Shown: positions 1 through 7,202, counted from the first letter of the stretch. The stretch is 64,000 nt of DNA from Lihuaxuella thermophila (GCF_900110165.1 NZ_FOCQ01000008.1:1-64000); one strand, 5' to 3'. Program-made: numbers and translations. The notes: generated from the letters alone by a model not told the origin.

Positions 1-82
1 CGACGTTTCATCTCCGGTTCCTCCTTAAGCAGAATTCTATCAAAACCGGAGAGCTCTACACATCTAACCGTCGCATTTTAAA

Positions 83-316
83 TTGGGGCGCTATATTATC
101 GATAGTAATGTAGTCCGACTATACGGAAGGTATTTTGGATTTCCTACGGATTCAGAAACCAGACGGAAAAAGTGGTTTGTTTGCTTTTCGGATCGCCTAA
201 CGCCGCTAAGGAACTTTAAAGACTATAATTATGGAATAATTGATTTCACAAGAATGATATGTAAACCGAAGCCATTATGTAATTTGTGCTCATGTCTTTT
301 CAAGAATAGTAATTAA
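83..316 (+). pseudogene. C-terminal remnant of a HhH-GPD mismatch DNA glycosylase
   Basis: The 77-residue reading frame resembles the C-terminal third of EndoIII/MutY-type glycosylases, closest in my memory to the restriction-associated G/T mismatch glycosylase of Methanothermobacter (Mig.Mth): an IIDSNVVRLYGRYFG stretch like VDANFVRVINRYFGG, a DYNYGIIDF stretch like DFNLGLMDF, then a cysteine-rich tail. The iron-sulfur motif is degenerate: C-x5-C-x2-C, with Asn where the last Cys of C-x6-C-x2-C-x5-C should be. The N-terminal two thirds, with the helix-hairpin-helix and catalytic residues, is absent; stops lie just upstream in the same frame. It is therefore a truncated, probably dead gene. 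Such enzymes normally repair deaminated 5-methylcytosine beside a methyltransferase, but no methyltransferase is visible here. Confidence 0.55.
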
Positions 317-429
317 TCGTTTATTTGTAGAACACTTTTACGTGTTAATTCTGTATAAATTGTGTAATGTTACCATCGGGATATAATTGAATCAGAATCA
401 CCAAAAAAAGGATTGAACAACTTCCGTTG

Positions 430-475
430 AAAAACTCCCTTCGAATGAAATGACAATTTCTTCTGAGGGAGTTTT
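430..475 (+). other. Hairpin immediately upstream of istA remnant
   Basis: AAAACTCCC (431-439) pairs with GGGAGTTTT (467-475) across a loop that holds a second GAAAT/ATTTC pairing. It ends at the istA start codon. It may limit read-through transcription into the transposase, or may be a terminator; no function is shown. Confidence 0.4.
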
Positions 476-955
476 ATGATAGGGAATGGGGATGTGATTA
501 AATTACACGAATTAAAGGCGATCGGCATGAGTATTCGAGATATTTCGAGTGAAGCGGGACAATATCCGGTATATTATTTGTTGGTATCTTCGCTGGCCTT
601 CTCCGTGAGGCTACGAAGGAAGTCGGACGATTCTTAAGACTATTTTAAGGACTTCCGTTCTCCTAAATAGATTCCAATTGTGTAACGATATGAAACCCCA
701 CTTGGGAAAGTGTACAAGTTGATAGTGTTTGTCATGGCTCTTGGCTACTCTCGCGCGGCTTTACGTTCACCGTTCTCCGAGTTCGCGGGGACATCGGGAT
801 TTATCCCACGAATATGTCTGTTCGGCGAACTTAAACCACGGGCAAGGGGGAGCGTAGCATCCGTTTTGTGAAACTTTTTACAGGTGCAGATTCATCGACT
901 TGGAGACTTGAACCGGAAAGCTGGGGGATCATAAAAATCTGTTTATTTACGAACT
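476..955 (+). pseudogene. Decayed IS21-family transposase (istA) remnant
   Basis: From ATG 476 the frame encodes MIGNGDVIKLHELKAIGMSI and continues RDISSEAG, typical of the N-terminal helix-turn-helix of IstA, then runs into unrelated codons and stops at 637. Further downstream, in shifted frames, ETPLGK and KVYKLIVFVMALGYSRA (about 690-760) match the start of the IstA integrase core with the segment between them deleted. KPRARGSV (about 835) and NFLQVQIHRLGDLNRKA (about 876-930) match the C-terminal part. Several frameshifts, stops and internal deletions make this a fossil element. No istB ATPase gene is visible next to it. Confidence 0.6.
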
Positions 956-1107
956 GGAGAGTGGCCTAGTAACCGTCCGAAGCAGTATTTTTGATCGATT
1001 ACCATATCGTGCCTTTGTTCACGAAGGGCGAGTTTTTTCTTTAACGCAATGTTTAGTGGTAATACATTTTCGTCGACTCAAAAGCTAGTAAATATACTAA
1101 TAAACAA

Positions 1108-1142
1108 AACCCAGTTTCCAAAGTATTTTGGACTACTGGGTT
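1108..1142 (-). terminator. Rho-independent terminator on the minus strand
   Basis: Read on the minus strand, AACCCAGT and ACTGGGTT form an 8-bp stem with an inner CCAAA/TTTGG pairing, followed by a TTTGTTTATT tail. On the plus strand no U-rich tail follows. It lies just downstream of the small minus-strand ORF at 1160-1266. Confidence 0.55.
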
Positions 1143-1159
1143 GTATAAAGGTTTAATTA

Positions 1160-1266
1160 TTACATGATAGCTTGTGCTAGGTTTTCCAATTTTGTCTCGT
1201 GAGTAATCAGTCATTAGGGGGATCGCTGACTACATTATTTTTACTTGCGTATACTTGATATAGCAT
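1160..1266 (-). CDS. Small peptide ORF, probably frameshifted
   Basis: On the minus strand a strong ribosome binding site (AAGGAGAGG, 1271-1279) precedes ATG 1266. The frame reads MLYQVYASKNNVVSDPPND and stops at 1207 after 19 codons. One base out of frame, directly after, the sequence reads ITHETKLENLAQAIM and stops at 1160, followed by a terminator. A single-base indel would give one peptide of about 35 residues. The peptide has no Cys, no signal sequence and no family I recognise. The whole unit (RBS, ORF, terminator) looks like a genuine short gene, now possibly broken, lying between two IS remnants. It could also be a real 19-residue peptide. Confidence 0.3.
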
Positions 1267-1533
1267 AATTCCTCTCCTTTCATCGCATCACTCCGACGAA
1301 AAATTTTTTTTAATTTAACAAAGTGGATTTCATAATGGTCTACACGTACCATTACACATGTAGTGAATTTAACTTGTATCATTTTTCGCATTTCAACTTG
1401 AATGAATTAAATATTCGTAATAAATATACCGGATATAAGTATGAAGGATAATTATAAATATTTTATAATGACCCCACAAGCTTACAGACTTCAGATAGAG
1501 TATAATGAAGGGGAGCAGAAAGGGGTCGTTTTT

Positions 1534-1794
1534 ATGGGGCGGCGAAAATGGACTGCTGAGCAAAAAATGGAGATTGTGCTGGCCGGGATGGCACATGGGG
1601 CCAACATCTCGGCGATTTGCAGAGAATACGGAATCGTGCAAACGCAGTATTACAAATGGCGTGAAACCTTTCTTCAAGGGGCGATCGGAGCTTTGAAAAC
1701 CGGGGTTTCCAATCGTGAACAAGAGCTCGAAAAGGAACTGGAAAAAGCCAAAGCGCTGATTGGGGAAAAGGAGATTCAAATCGAGATTCTCTGA
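1534..1794 (+). CDS. IS3-family transposase OrfA
   Basis: OrfA supplies the DNA-binding part of the IS3-family transposase. Starting at ATG 1534 (the frame is open further upstream, but GGGG-rich ribosome-binding sequence precedes this ATG), the 86-residue product begins MGRRKWTAEQKMEIVLAGMA, a helix-turn-helix (residues about 5-50: CREYGIVQTQYYKWRE) followed by a leucine-zipper-like coiled coil (NREQELEKELEKAKALIGEK). It ends at a stop next to an A6G run (1794-1800), the usual programmed -1 slippage site that makes the OrfAB fusion. A TGACCCC sequence at 1469 may be the left inverted-repeat tip. OrfA itself appears intact, but its partner OrfB is broken. Confidence 0.75.
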   Translation: MGRRKWTAEQKMEIVLAGMAHGANISAICREYGIVQTQYYKWRETFLQGAIGALKTGVSNREQELEKELEKAKALIGEKEIQIEIL

Positions 1795-2499
1795 AAAAAG
1801 ACGAACTGGGGCCGAAGGTAAAGACAAGGGATCTGGTCCGGATCCTGCACAGCGAGGGGTATTCGGTCCCCCAAATTACATCCGCCCTTCGCATCAACCG
1901 CACGTATGGGTATGCTCTTCTGAAGGAATATGAGCCCCAAAGGCAGGAACGCGCTGACGAAGCATCGCTTCGTCAGAAAATCCAGGAGCTTTGCGGAGAG
2001 TTTCCGACCAATGGGTACCGCCGAATCCGGGTTTGGCTGTACAAGCGGTATCAGCTTCGTGTCAACCATAAGCGAGTATACCGCATCATGAAAGAGTTGG
2101 GGCTGCTGACTCGTTCCCGCAGGGGGACAGCGAAAAGAAAAAAGCAATCGGGCCGGATCCCGGTCACCGGCTCTAACCAACATTTCAAGTCGACATGACA
2201 AAGATTTGGTGTGGTAAAGACGGATGGGGCTACCTGTTTGCTGTCATTGACGCGTACGACAAGGAGATCGTCGGCTATTCGTTCTCACGGTTCTGCAGAA
2301 CTGATGAGCTTCTTTCCTCACCATCCGGAGCGACAATGGCTGCCAGATGACCAGCCGCCGGTATGTCAAAGCCTTGAAAGACGGAGGAATCAAGCAAGAG
2401 CGGACGGGTTACAACAATCCCGACGCCGGTGCCTACATTGAGCGATGGTTCCGAACCCTGAAAAAAAGAGCGAAGCCTGAAAGAGAGACGAACTCTTGA
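1791..2499 (+). pseudogene. IS3-family transposase OrfB, frameshifted and deleted
   Basis: The OrfB frame (LKKDELGPKVKTRDLVRILH...) starts over the OrfA stop and is intact through the HTH_21-like part (GEFPTNGYRRIRVWL). Near 2185 a frameshift breaks it. The DDE core resumes in another frame as QVDMTKIWCGKDGWGYLFAV, giving the first catalytic Asp. About 25 codons are deleted near 2300. A third frame gives RSDNGCQMTSRRYVKAL (second Asp) and GAYIERWFRTLKK (catalytic Glu). The C-terminal tail is cut at about 2499. All three catalytic acids can be read, but never in one frame, so the copy is dead. No right-hand inverted repeat was found. Confidence 0.75.
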
Positions 2500-2509
2500 T
2501 CATGTACGG

Positions 2510-2608
2510 ATGGAAACAAAGGACGGGGTTGTGATCGAAATCCCGATGCTGGATGTGCTCTGTGTAGAGATGGAAAGGGAAAACATTGTACGTAGGAAGA
2601 GTTTTTGA
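2510..2608 (+). pseudogene. Orphan C-terminal-like fragment of unknown protein
   Basis: A 32-codon frame reads METKDGVVIEIPMLDVLCVE and ends NIVRRKSF. It has coding-like composition but no ribosome binding site and begins right after the truncated transposase. It looks like the tail of a gene cut by the insertion element. I do not recognise the family. Confidence 0.25.
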
Positions 2609-2614
2609 CCCGTT

Positions 2615-2652
2615 CGCTTAAAAAAAGAATCTCTGTTTCCAGAGATTCAAAA
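2615..2652 (-). terminator. Terminator hairpin, minus strand
   Basis: GAATCTCTG and CAGAGATTC form a 9-bp stem with a 4-base loop. On the minus strand it is followed by seven T residues. On the plus strand the tail is A-rich, so only the minus orientation fits. No gene feeding it from the minus strand is recognisable. Confidence 0.5.
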
Positions 2653-2716
2653 AAGAAGTTGTGCATTTTATTCAGGAAGTAATCGGTGATGTGGAACGAT
2701 TGAAAGGAGTACTGCC

Positions 2717-2920
2717 ATGGAAATCAAGTTTTGGTACAACGCCTCTGAACGAAAGCTCATAGTGATTCATATTCCCAGTCAAGAACGAAAAGAGATCACC
2801 TATCCAAAGAAAATAATCAAGTTTTTGCAGGCTTACCAACTTTCGCTTCAAGATTGTGAATCGGTTCGCGAGGATGAGGACCGTCTCGGCTTATTTAAGA
2901 AAATGAGGATCTTTCGTTGA
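2717..2920 (+). CDS. Hypothetical protein, 67 aa
   Basis: A small soluble protein beginning MEIKFWYNASERKLIVIHIP with a GAAAGGAGT ribosome binding site 6 nt before ATG 2717. It is charged, with no signal peptide, membrane segment or recognisable motif; the middle has a KEITYPKKIIKFLQAYQ helix. It sits alone in the eroded region, between the IS3 remnant and carD, with no visible operon partner. The upstream 60 bases also carry a coding-like frame (FKKEVVHFIQEVIGDVERLK) that ends over this gene's start region, so this could be the survivor of a larger damaged locus. Function unknown. Confidence 0.45.
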   Translation: MEIKFWYNASERKLIVIHIPSQERKEITYPKKIIKFLQAYQLSLQDCESVREDEDRLGLFKKMRIFR

Positions 2921-3195
2921 ATAGTCGTACACAATTAACAGACCTCGATCTAAGGGTGCTATGTTTGCCTTACCGAAATCTATTTCATTGTCTTTGAAAT
3001 CTTTAACGAAACATGGAACCCACCCACACGAACTCCAACCATGTCAGGCTATCGACCTGATCCCTTGAAAAAATTCATGATAGCTCCAGTCGAACTTTTT
3101 TGCTCGCTCTCGATGGTTGTATTTGCTCCAATCACACTAATCTTCGCTAACTTTTTCGATCTGTACAGAGGTGTTCATCTATGCCAACATATATA
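2921..3195. other. Gene-free stretch
   Basis: No open frame with a ribosome binding site, no RNA gene and no repeat was recognised. Base composition is AT-rich like the rest of the eroded left end. Confidence 0.5.
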
Positions 3196-3225
3196 TTGAC
3201 TTTTTCCTCTAGTCCATAGTAAAAT
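3196..3225 (+). promoter_or_regulatory. Sigma-A-type promoter of carD
   Basis: TTGACT at 3196 and TAAAAT at 3220 with an 18-base spacer, about 70 bases before the carD start. Confidence 0.6.
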
Positions 3226-3295
3226 ATATAATTTATTTGAAAAACAGTCCCTTGTATGATATGCTAAAGAAACATAGTCAGGCGGGGGTGAATGG

Positions 3296-3778
3296 ATGTT
3301 TGAGGTTGGAGATAAGGTCATGTATCCCATGTATGGGGCAGGGGTGATCCAAGCGATCCAGGAGAAGGAGATACTTGGGAAAAAACAGTATTACTACATG
3401 ATTCACATGCCCGTGGTTCAGCTGGAGGTGATGATCCCGGTCCGGAAAGCGTCCGATTTGGGGATTCGTCCCGTTGCGGATCCGATGACGCTGGATGAGA
3501 TATTAAGCCAATCAGCCAAAGAAGAATTGGATTCATCTGTGAAATGGAATCAGAGGTATCGGATTTACTTGGAGAAAATTAAAACAGGCAATATACAGGA
3601 TGAAGCAGAGGTTATCCGTGATTTGGCATATAGGAGCAAAAATAAGAACCTGAATTTTGCCGAAAGAGGAGTCTTGAATCAGGCGAAGCAGCTGTTCATC
3701 AGTGAATTGGTACTGGCGAAAGAGATTACTGAAATCCAGGCTGCTCATCTATTGGATCAAATGACCGGTAAGGAGTGA
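3296..3778 (+). CDS. CarD-family transcriptional regulator
   Basis: CarD/CdnL proteins bind the RNA polymerase beta subunit through an N-terminal Tudor-like domain and stabilise open promoter complexes. The 160-residue product has that domain at about residues 1-60 (FEVGDKVMYPMYGAGVIQAI, a hallmark start) and a helical C-terminal part (about 65-155) with the ERGVLNQAKQLFISELVLA stretch typical of the DNA-interacting domain. Length matches the family. ATG 3296 follows a GGCGGGGG site at 8 nt. It is a single gene with its own promoter at 3196 and a terminator shared with the convergent cold-shock gene. Confidence 0.9.
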   Translation: MFEVGDKVMYPMYGAGVIQAIQEKEILGKKQYYYMIHMPVVQLEVMIPVRKASDLGIRPVADPMTLDEILSQSAKEELDSSVKWNQRYRIYLEKIKTGNIQDEAEVIRDLAYRSKNKNLNFAERGVLNQAKQLFISELVLAKEITEIQAAHLLDQMTGKE

Positions 3779-3809
3779 CGGGAAGACCGCTTTTCCTGAT
3801 AAAAGATAC

Positions 3810-3848
3810 AAAAAAAGCTGTTAGCCTGTTGCCAACAGCTTCGTTTTT
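3810..3848. terminator. Bidirectional terminator between carD and csp
   Basis: AAGCTGTT (3815-3822) pairs with AACAGCTT (3834-3841). A CGTTTTTG tail follows on the plus strand and seven T residues follow on the minus strand, so it serves both convergent genes. Confidence 0.8.
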
Positions 3849-3854
3849 GTGTGC

Positions 3855-4061
3855 TTAGAGTTTCACTACATTGGCCGCTTGCGGTCCGCGGTTGCCCCGA
3901 ACGATTTCAAAGTTGACCCGTTGACCTTCGTCAAGGGATTTGAATCCGTCGCCTGCGATGGCGGTAAAATGTACGAATACATCGTCACTGCCGGAAACTT
4001 CGATAAACCCAAAGCCCTTTTCTGCATTGAACCATTTGACTGTACCTGTTACTTTGTTCAT
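3855..4061 (-). CDS. Cold-shock protein, CspA family
   Basis: A single-stranded nucleic acid-binding OB-fold protein that melts RNA structure and affects translation and termination. The 68-residue product begins [20 protein letters not shown], giving RNP1 (KGFGFI), and has RNP2 as VFVHF; it ends [10 protein letters not shown]. An upstream in-frame ATG (4112) would add 17 residues but lacks a ribosome binding site, whereas ATG 4061 follows GGAGG closely; the shorter form matches family length. It is a single gene on the minus strand with a strong promoter about 120 bases upstream and an unusual terminator-like hairpin in its leader (4100-4162). Confidence 0.95.
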   Translation of the reverse strand: MNKVTGTVKWFNAEKGFGFIEVSGSDDVFVHFTAIAGDGFKSLDEGQRVNFEIVRGNRGPQAANVVKL

Positions 4062-4099
4062 GTGAAAAATACCTCCAAATTTATGAATCGATTTTACCG

Positions 4100-4162
4100 A
4101 AAAAAAATTCACATGCTATCACGAGATACACGTTACAAGTATCTCCCCTGATAACATGTGAA
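4100..4162 (-). promoter_or_regulatory. Terminator-like hairpin in the csp leader
   Basis: In transcript orientation TTCACATG (8 bp), TATCA (5 bp) and GAGATAC (7 bp) each pair with complementary segments in one long 55-nt hairpin (4108-4162). Eight T residues follow directly (4107-4100). It lies after the promoter and about 40 nt before the csp start, so it would act as an attenuator unless read through or melted. See findings. Confidence 0.7.
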
Positions 4163-4190
4163 TTTAATCTCGATAATATCGCTTTTTTTC

Positions 4191-4219
4191 ATTATAACAT
4201 CCTCTTTTGAATCTTGCAA
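4191..4219 (-). promoter_or_regulatory. Sigma-A promoter of the cold-shock gene
   Basis: On the minus strand TTGCAA (4219-4214) and TATAAT (4196-4191) are separated by exactly 17 bases. The predicted transcript start near 4183 leaves a leader of about 120 nt, the usual size for csp mRNAs. Confidence 0.8.
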
Positions 4220-4441
4220 CCGGATTTTTCCCTTTCTTTTGAAGAACCAGGCAGCCATGAAGATTTGCCGGAAATCAGACAAAAAAATTTTTCGCAAAAT
4301 CGGGGTCTTTCGTGTGGATGATGGGTCGTTTTTCGAAAATTTTCTTCCCAACAGGTTATTTTTTTGCAATCGGGTACTCATTTTCTCCTTTTATAGGGGG
4401 ATTTATAGGGATTCCAACTTTGCTATGAAATATCTAAAAAT

Positions 4442-4470
4442 TTGAAAATATTTTTTCGATTTACTATAAT
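4442..4470 (+). promoter_or_regulatory. Sigma-A promoter of the gene at 4558
   Basis: TTGAAA (4442) and TATAAT (4465) with a 17-base spacer. The leader to the start codon is about 80 nt. Confidence 0.75.
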
Positions 4471-4557
4471 AATAATTACAGAGAGGCAAACATCACCGAT
4501 TCGACCGAGTTTTTTAGAAGAGTTTTTATTTTTTGATTAAAAAGAGGAGTGATTTTC

Positions 4558-4863
4558 TTGTTGAGGTTGCGAGTCGACGGCAAATGCGAGAGTGTGAATC
4601 ACTTCATGCAAGACTTAAAAGCTCAGCCTCAATACCAATTGCTCAGCGAATCCAGGCTTACGGAAGAAGATCATCGCAATAATGCGGATGTTACAGTGAT
4701 TTGCTATCTGGATGATAAGCCGACGCAGCGGAAAGTTTGCAATTTGAGCTTGTCGACATCCAGCGGCAGGGAAGTGAAGATCGAAATGCTGGATTGCCAG
4801 ATTGTGGAGATGGGAGACGGAGTGACTTATATCCGGGGAAAGGTTTTTGATATATTCGGTTAA
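4558..4863 (+). CDS. Hypothetical protein, ~101 aa
   Basis: A small acidic soluble protein starting MLRLRVDGKCESVNHFMQDL. TTG 4558 is preferred because AGAGGAG lies 8 nt before it; GTG 4549 overlaps that site. The N-terminal LRLRVDGKCESVNHF pattern is reminiscent of small DUF3970-type proteins (a beta strand followed by an amphipathic helix), which is only a tentative likeness. Later segments (ADVTVICYLDDKPTQRKVCN, DGVTYIRGKVFDIFG) look like a beta-rich fold. It has its own strong promoter and stands alone. Only weak terminator-like pairing follows (GGGTGC/GCACCC near 4925). Function unknown. Confidence 0.6.
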   Translation: MLRLRVDGKCESVNHFMQDLKAQPQYQLLSESRLTEEDHRNNADVTVICYLDDKPTQRKVCNLSLSTSSGREVKIEMLDCQIVEMGDGVTYIRGKVFDIFG

Positions 4864-5029
4864 GGCAACTGTACATAAGAAGGGCTGCCGATTGAAAAAC
4901 TGGTGATAGAAATCCGGGAGGGGGGTGCTGAGGGGCACCCTCTTGATTATTTGATCATGATGTTGTAAGATCGCCATTCCTTCGAATATGATTATAAATG
5001 AGAAAGATGAGCGAGGGGTATCAGGGAAC

Positions 5030-5215
5030 ATGAAACCGATCAAACGAACGGAAGACCAGATTGAGCAAATGGTCCGCCAGGCGAAGGCGACGCTCGCCAT
5101 TGAGGGTATGGAGATGTCCGAGCAGGATGAAGAACTGATCAAGGCGAAGCTGCGGGGTGAAATTTCAAGAAAAGAATTTTTAAAACGGGCCTTGGAGATG
5201 GCGGACATTGGTTAA
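5030..5215 (+). CDS. Antitoxin, VbhA-like (Fic inhibitor)
   Basis: A 61-residue helical protein beginning MKPIKRTEDQIEQMVRQAKA. It carries TLAIEG at about residues 23-28, matching the Fic inhibition motif [S/T]xxxE[G/N]; in class I systems the motif Glu blocks ATP positioning in the Fic active site. A C-terminal RGEISRKEFLKRALEMA segment resembles the VbhA antitoxin family. ATG 5030 gives family length; ATG 4988 lacks a ribosome binding site. The 3' end overlaps the toxin start by 8 nt, implying translational coupling, the standard arrangement for these pairs. Confidence 0.85.
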   Translation: MKPIKRTEDQIEQMVRQAKATLAIEGMEMSEQDEELIKAKLRGEISRKEFLKRALEMADIG

Positions 5216-5816
5216 TCATTCCCGCTATGGATCCGACCAGTCGCGTTACTGTTATCCGGGTACGGGCGTACTGGTCAATCATGCGAATATCCGGGATCAG
5301 GAGAAGTTGCTTCAGTATGAAATCAAAGTGACCGGGATCCGGATTGCGGAACTCATCGAACGGCCTATCGAGGGTGCGTTTGATTTGCCGCATCTGCAAA
5401 AGATCCATTATTACATCTTTCAGGATGTGTATCCGTTTGCCGGGAAAATCCGGGAAGAGAACATTGCCAAAGGGACGTTTACTTTTGCCCAGGCCAAGTA
5501 TATTGTGCCCTCAGCCGAGGCCTTGTTTCGGCAACTGCATGAGGAGCGGTGCTTGAGCGGTTTGAACGGAGCGGAGTTTGCCGACCGGGCGGCTTTCTAC
5601 ATGGGCGAGTTGAATGTGCTTCATCCGTTCCGGGAGGGAAACGGACGGGCGCTGCGGGAATTTATCCGGACCCTGGGGCTGAATGCCGGCTATCATCTGG
5701 ATTGGAGCCGCCTGGATCACGGGATGATTTTACAGGCGTTAATCCGGTCGACGTTCGATTGCCGGGAATTGGCCGATGTGATTCGGGCGTGTATGATGAA
5801 TCCAACGCAAGAGTAA
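5208..5816 (+). CDS. fic: Fic-domain toxin (AMP transferase)
   Basis: Fic enzymes transfer AMP from ATP to target proteins. The 202-residue product has the catalytic motif HPFREGNGRALREF (about residues 138-151), with the invariant His, Phe, and the GNGR anion-binding loop intact. The YCYPGT...NHANIRDQEKL N-terminus and the VYPFAGKIREENIAKG flap are typical of class I (VbhT-like) Fic proteins. Start TTG 5208 follows GGAG by 10 nt and overlaps the antitoxin gene. A strong terminator follows. Target unknown; VbhT homologues modify DNA gyrase and topoisomerase IV, which is family knowledge and not shown here. Confidence 0.92.
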   Translation: MVNHSRYGSDQSRYCYPGTGVLVNHANIRDQEKLLQYEIKVTGIRIAELIERPIEGAFDLPHLQKIHYYIFQDVYPFAGKIREENIAKGTFTFAQAKYIVPSAEALFRQLHEERCLSGLNGAEFADRAAFYMGELNVLHPFREGNGRALREFIRTLGLNAGYHLDWSRLDHGMILQALIRSTFDCRELADVIRACMMNPTQE

Positions 5817-5821
5817 ATTTC

Positions 5822-5850
5822 GCCGGGAAAAGAGGCTTCCCGGTTTTTTT
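5822..5850 (+). terminator. Terminator of the antitoxin-fic operon
   Basis: CCGGGAA (5823-5829) pairs with TTCCCGG (5837-5843), followed by seven T residues. Confidence 0.9.
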
Positions 5851-6001
5851 GATCCTTGGACCAAAACATGGGAGTAAAAAGATGGTTGGGAGTCCGACAG
5901 GAACAATTCTCCCGCACAGGTACGAACAACAAGAATCAAGCCCACTTGTATACAACTCCATCCACTTGCCAAAACTACCGGATAATGGCAGGTGGTTGGG
6001 G

Positions 6002-6688
6002 TTGATACTTTTTCTGATCATCGCAGTGATTTTGCTGATTTTGCTCGTTTTTTTTGTGATCAGCTGGTTTATTGTTGTTCGGATCGAAATTATTTTTAAG
6101 CGTGAAGCCGGAAATGACCGGAGCGAGATCAAGGTTTCCGCTTTGGGCGGCATTCTCCGTTTTCACATGAAGTTCCCCCAATTGAAATGGGAAGGACTGG
6201 GCAGAGGGATGGGACTGAAGAGTGAAGCAGAGGCGGAATCAGTGGCCACACCGGATCTCAACAGACAGAAACGGTTTCGGGTAACACGGCAAACCATCCG
6301 GAAAGGAAAGGCTGTCTATCGACGGATGCTTCGCGATATAGATGATCTCTTCGGAACGGTTCGCTGGTTTTTGAGCAAAGTGACCTGTGAAAAGCTGGAA
6401 TGGAGAACGACCCTCGGAACGGGGGATGCGGCGGAAGCCGGAGTGCTGACGGGGATCGCCTGGGGCATCAAAACGACGCTGGTGGGAGTTTTGGGAAGTT
6501 ATACGCGCTGGGACGAACCGCCGCGCCTGTCAGTGGATCCGGCCTTTCATCATGCAGTGTTGCAAACGCATTTTCACAGCATAATTCGCTTTCGGCTTGG
6601 GCATGCTATCCTTGGCATTAAACGTTTACTACTTCATAAGCGTCAAGGGAGGGAACGGAAGTGGCAGACCACCCCATTCAGGGCTTGA
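6002..6688 (+). CDS. ytfI: DUF2953 membrane protein, YtfI-like
   Basis: The first ~20 residues (LIIAVILLILLVFFVISWFIV) form one membrane anchor; the rest is cytoplasmic-like with the DUF2953 pattern (VRIEIIFKREAGN...IKVSALGGILRF; WRTTLGTGDAAEAGVLTGIAWGIK, a hallmark). Length about 228 aa fits. The frame is open far upstream, over the fic gene; TTG 6002 was chosen because AGGTGG lies 6 nt before it and the membrane segment starts there. It overlaps ytfJ by 28 nt; ytfI-ytfJ pairing is conserved in spore formers. Role unproven, linked to sporulation by context. Confidence 0.8.
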   Translation: MILFLIIAVILLILLVFFVISWFIVVRIEIIFKREAGNDRSEIKVSALGGILRFHMKFPQLKWEGLGRGMGLKSEAEAESVATPDLNRQKRFRVTRQTIRKGKAVYRRMLRDIDDLFGTVRWFLSKVTCEKLEWRTTLGTGDAAEAGVLTGIAWGIKTTLVGVLGSYTRWDEPPRLSVDPAFHHAVLQTHFHSIIRFRLGHAILGIKRLLLHKRQGRERKWQTTPFRA

Positions 6689-7152
6689 TGAAAACAGCGA
6701 TGGAAAACATCAGAGAAATGGTGGATGTCAACACCATTATTGGCGATGCTGTGGAAACCCCGGACGGACATATCATCATTCCCGTCTCTAGGGTTGGATT
6801 CGGATTTGCCGCAGGGGGCAGCGAGTTCACGGGAGGAACCTATGAGGATGGCGGAAGTGATCCTGGCCGTGCCAGGGACCACGGGCAAGATCAAGGGCAA
6901 ATCCAGGGTTCCAAATTCCCGTTTGGCGGAGGCAGCGGCGGAGGGATCTCCATCACTCCGGTTGCGTTTATCGTTGTTGGAGGCGAACAGGGAATTAAAG
7001 TGGTGAGTATGGAAAAGGAAACACACCTCTACGATAAGTTGATTGATCTGGTTCCTTCGTTGATGGAGCGGGTTCAGAACACGCTCAAGAACCGGAAAAA
7101 GGATTCTCCCGAGCGTAAGGACACATCGGGCCATTTGAATGATTGCATCTGA
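6661..7152 (+). CDS. ytfJ: Sporulation protein YtfJ / GerW family
   Basis: The 163-residue product begins MADHPIQGLMKTAMENIREMVDVNTIIGDAV, the conserved N-terminus of the GerW/YtfJ family, then IIPVSRVGFGFAAGG and a glycine-rich low-complexity middle (about 60-95), and ends with the conserved core ISITPVAFIVVGGEQGIKVV. In Bacillus the family is made in the forespore and is needed for normal germination. GTG 6661 with GGGAGGGAACGG upstream. It overlaps ytfI and precedes a terminator and the dacB promoter. Confidence 0.92.
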   Translation: MADHPIQGLMKTAMENIREMVDVNTIIGDAVETPDGHIIIPVSRVGFGFAAGGSEFTGGTYEDGGSDPGRARDHGQDQGQIQGSKFPFGGGSGGGISITPVAFIVVGGEQGIKVVSMEKETHLYDKLIDLVPSLMERVQNTLKNRKKDSPERKDTSGHLNDCI

Positions 7153-7163
7153 CATCATGCCCT

Positions 7164-7202
7164 AAAACGGCACAGCTTGGAAGAAAGCAGTGTCGTTTTT
7201 TT
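7164..7202 (+). terminator. Terminator after ytfJ
   Basis: AAAACGGCACAGCTT pairs imperfectly with AAGCAGTGTCGTTTT and runs into a T tract ending at 7202. Confidence 0.75.

Noticed and set aside
1267-1390. Longer minus-strand frame (about 50 codons) overlapping the small peptide ORF
   Set aside because: No ribosome binding site; AT-rich and open by chance; the peptide ORF has the better start signal.
5549-6001. 5' extension of the ytfI frame over fic
   Set aside because: It overlaps fic, crosses a strong terminator and has no membrane or family likeness; the conserved product starts near 6002.
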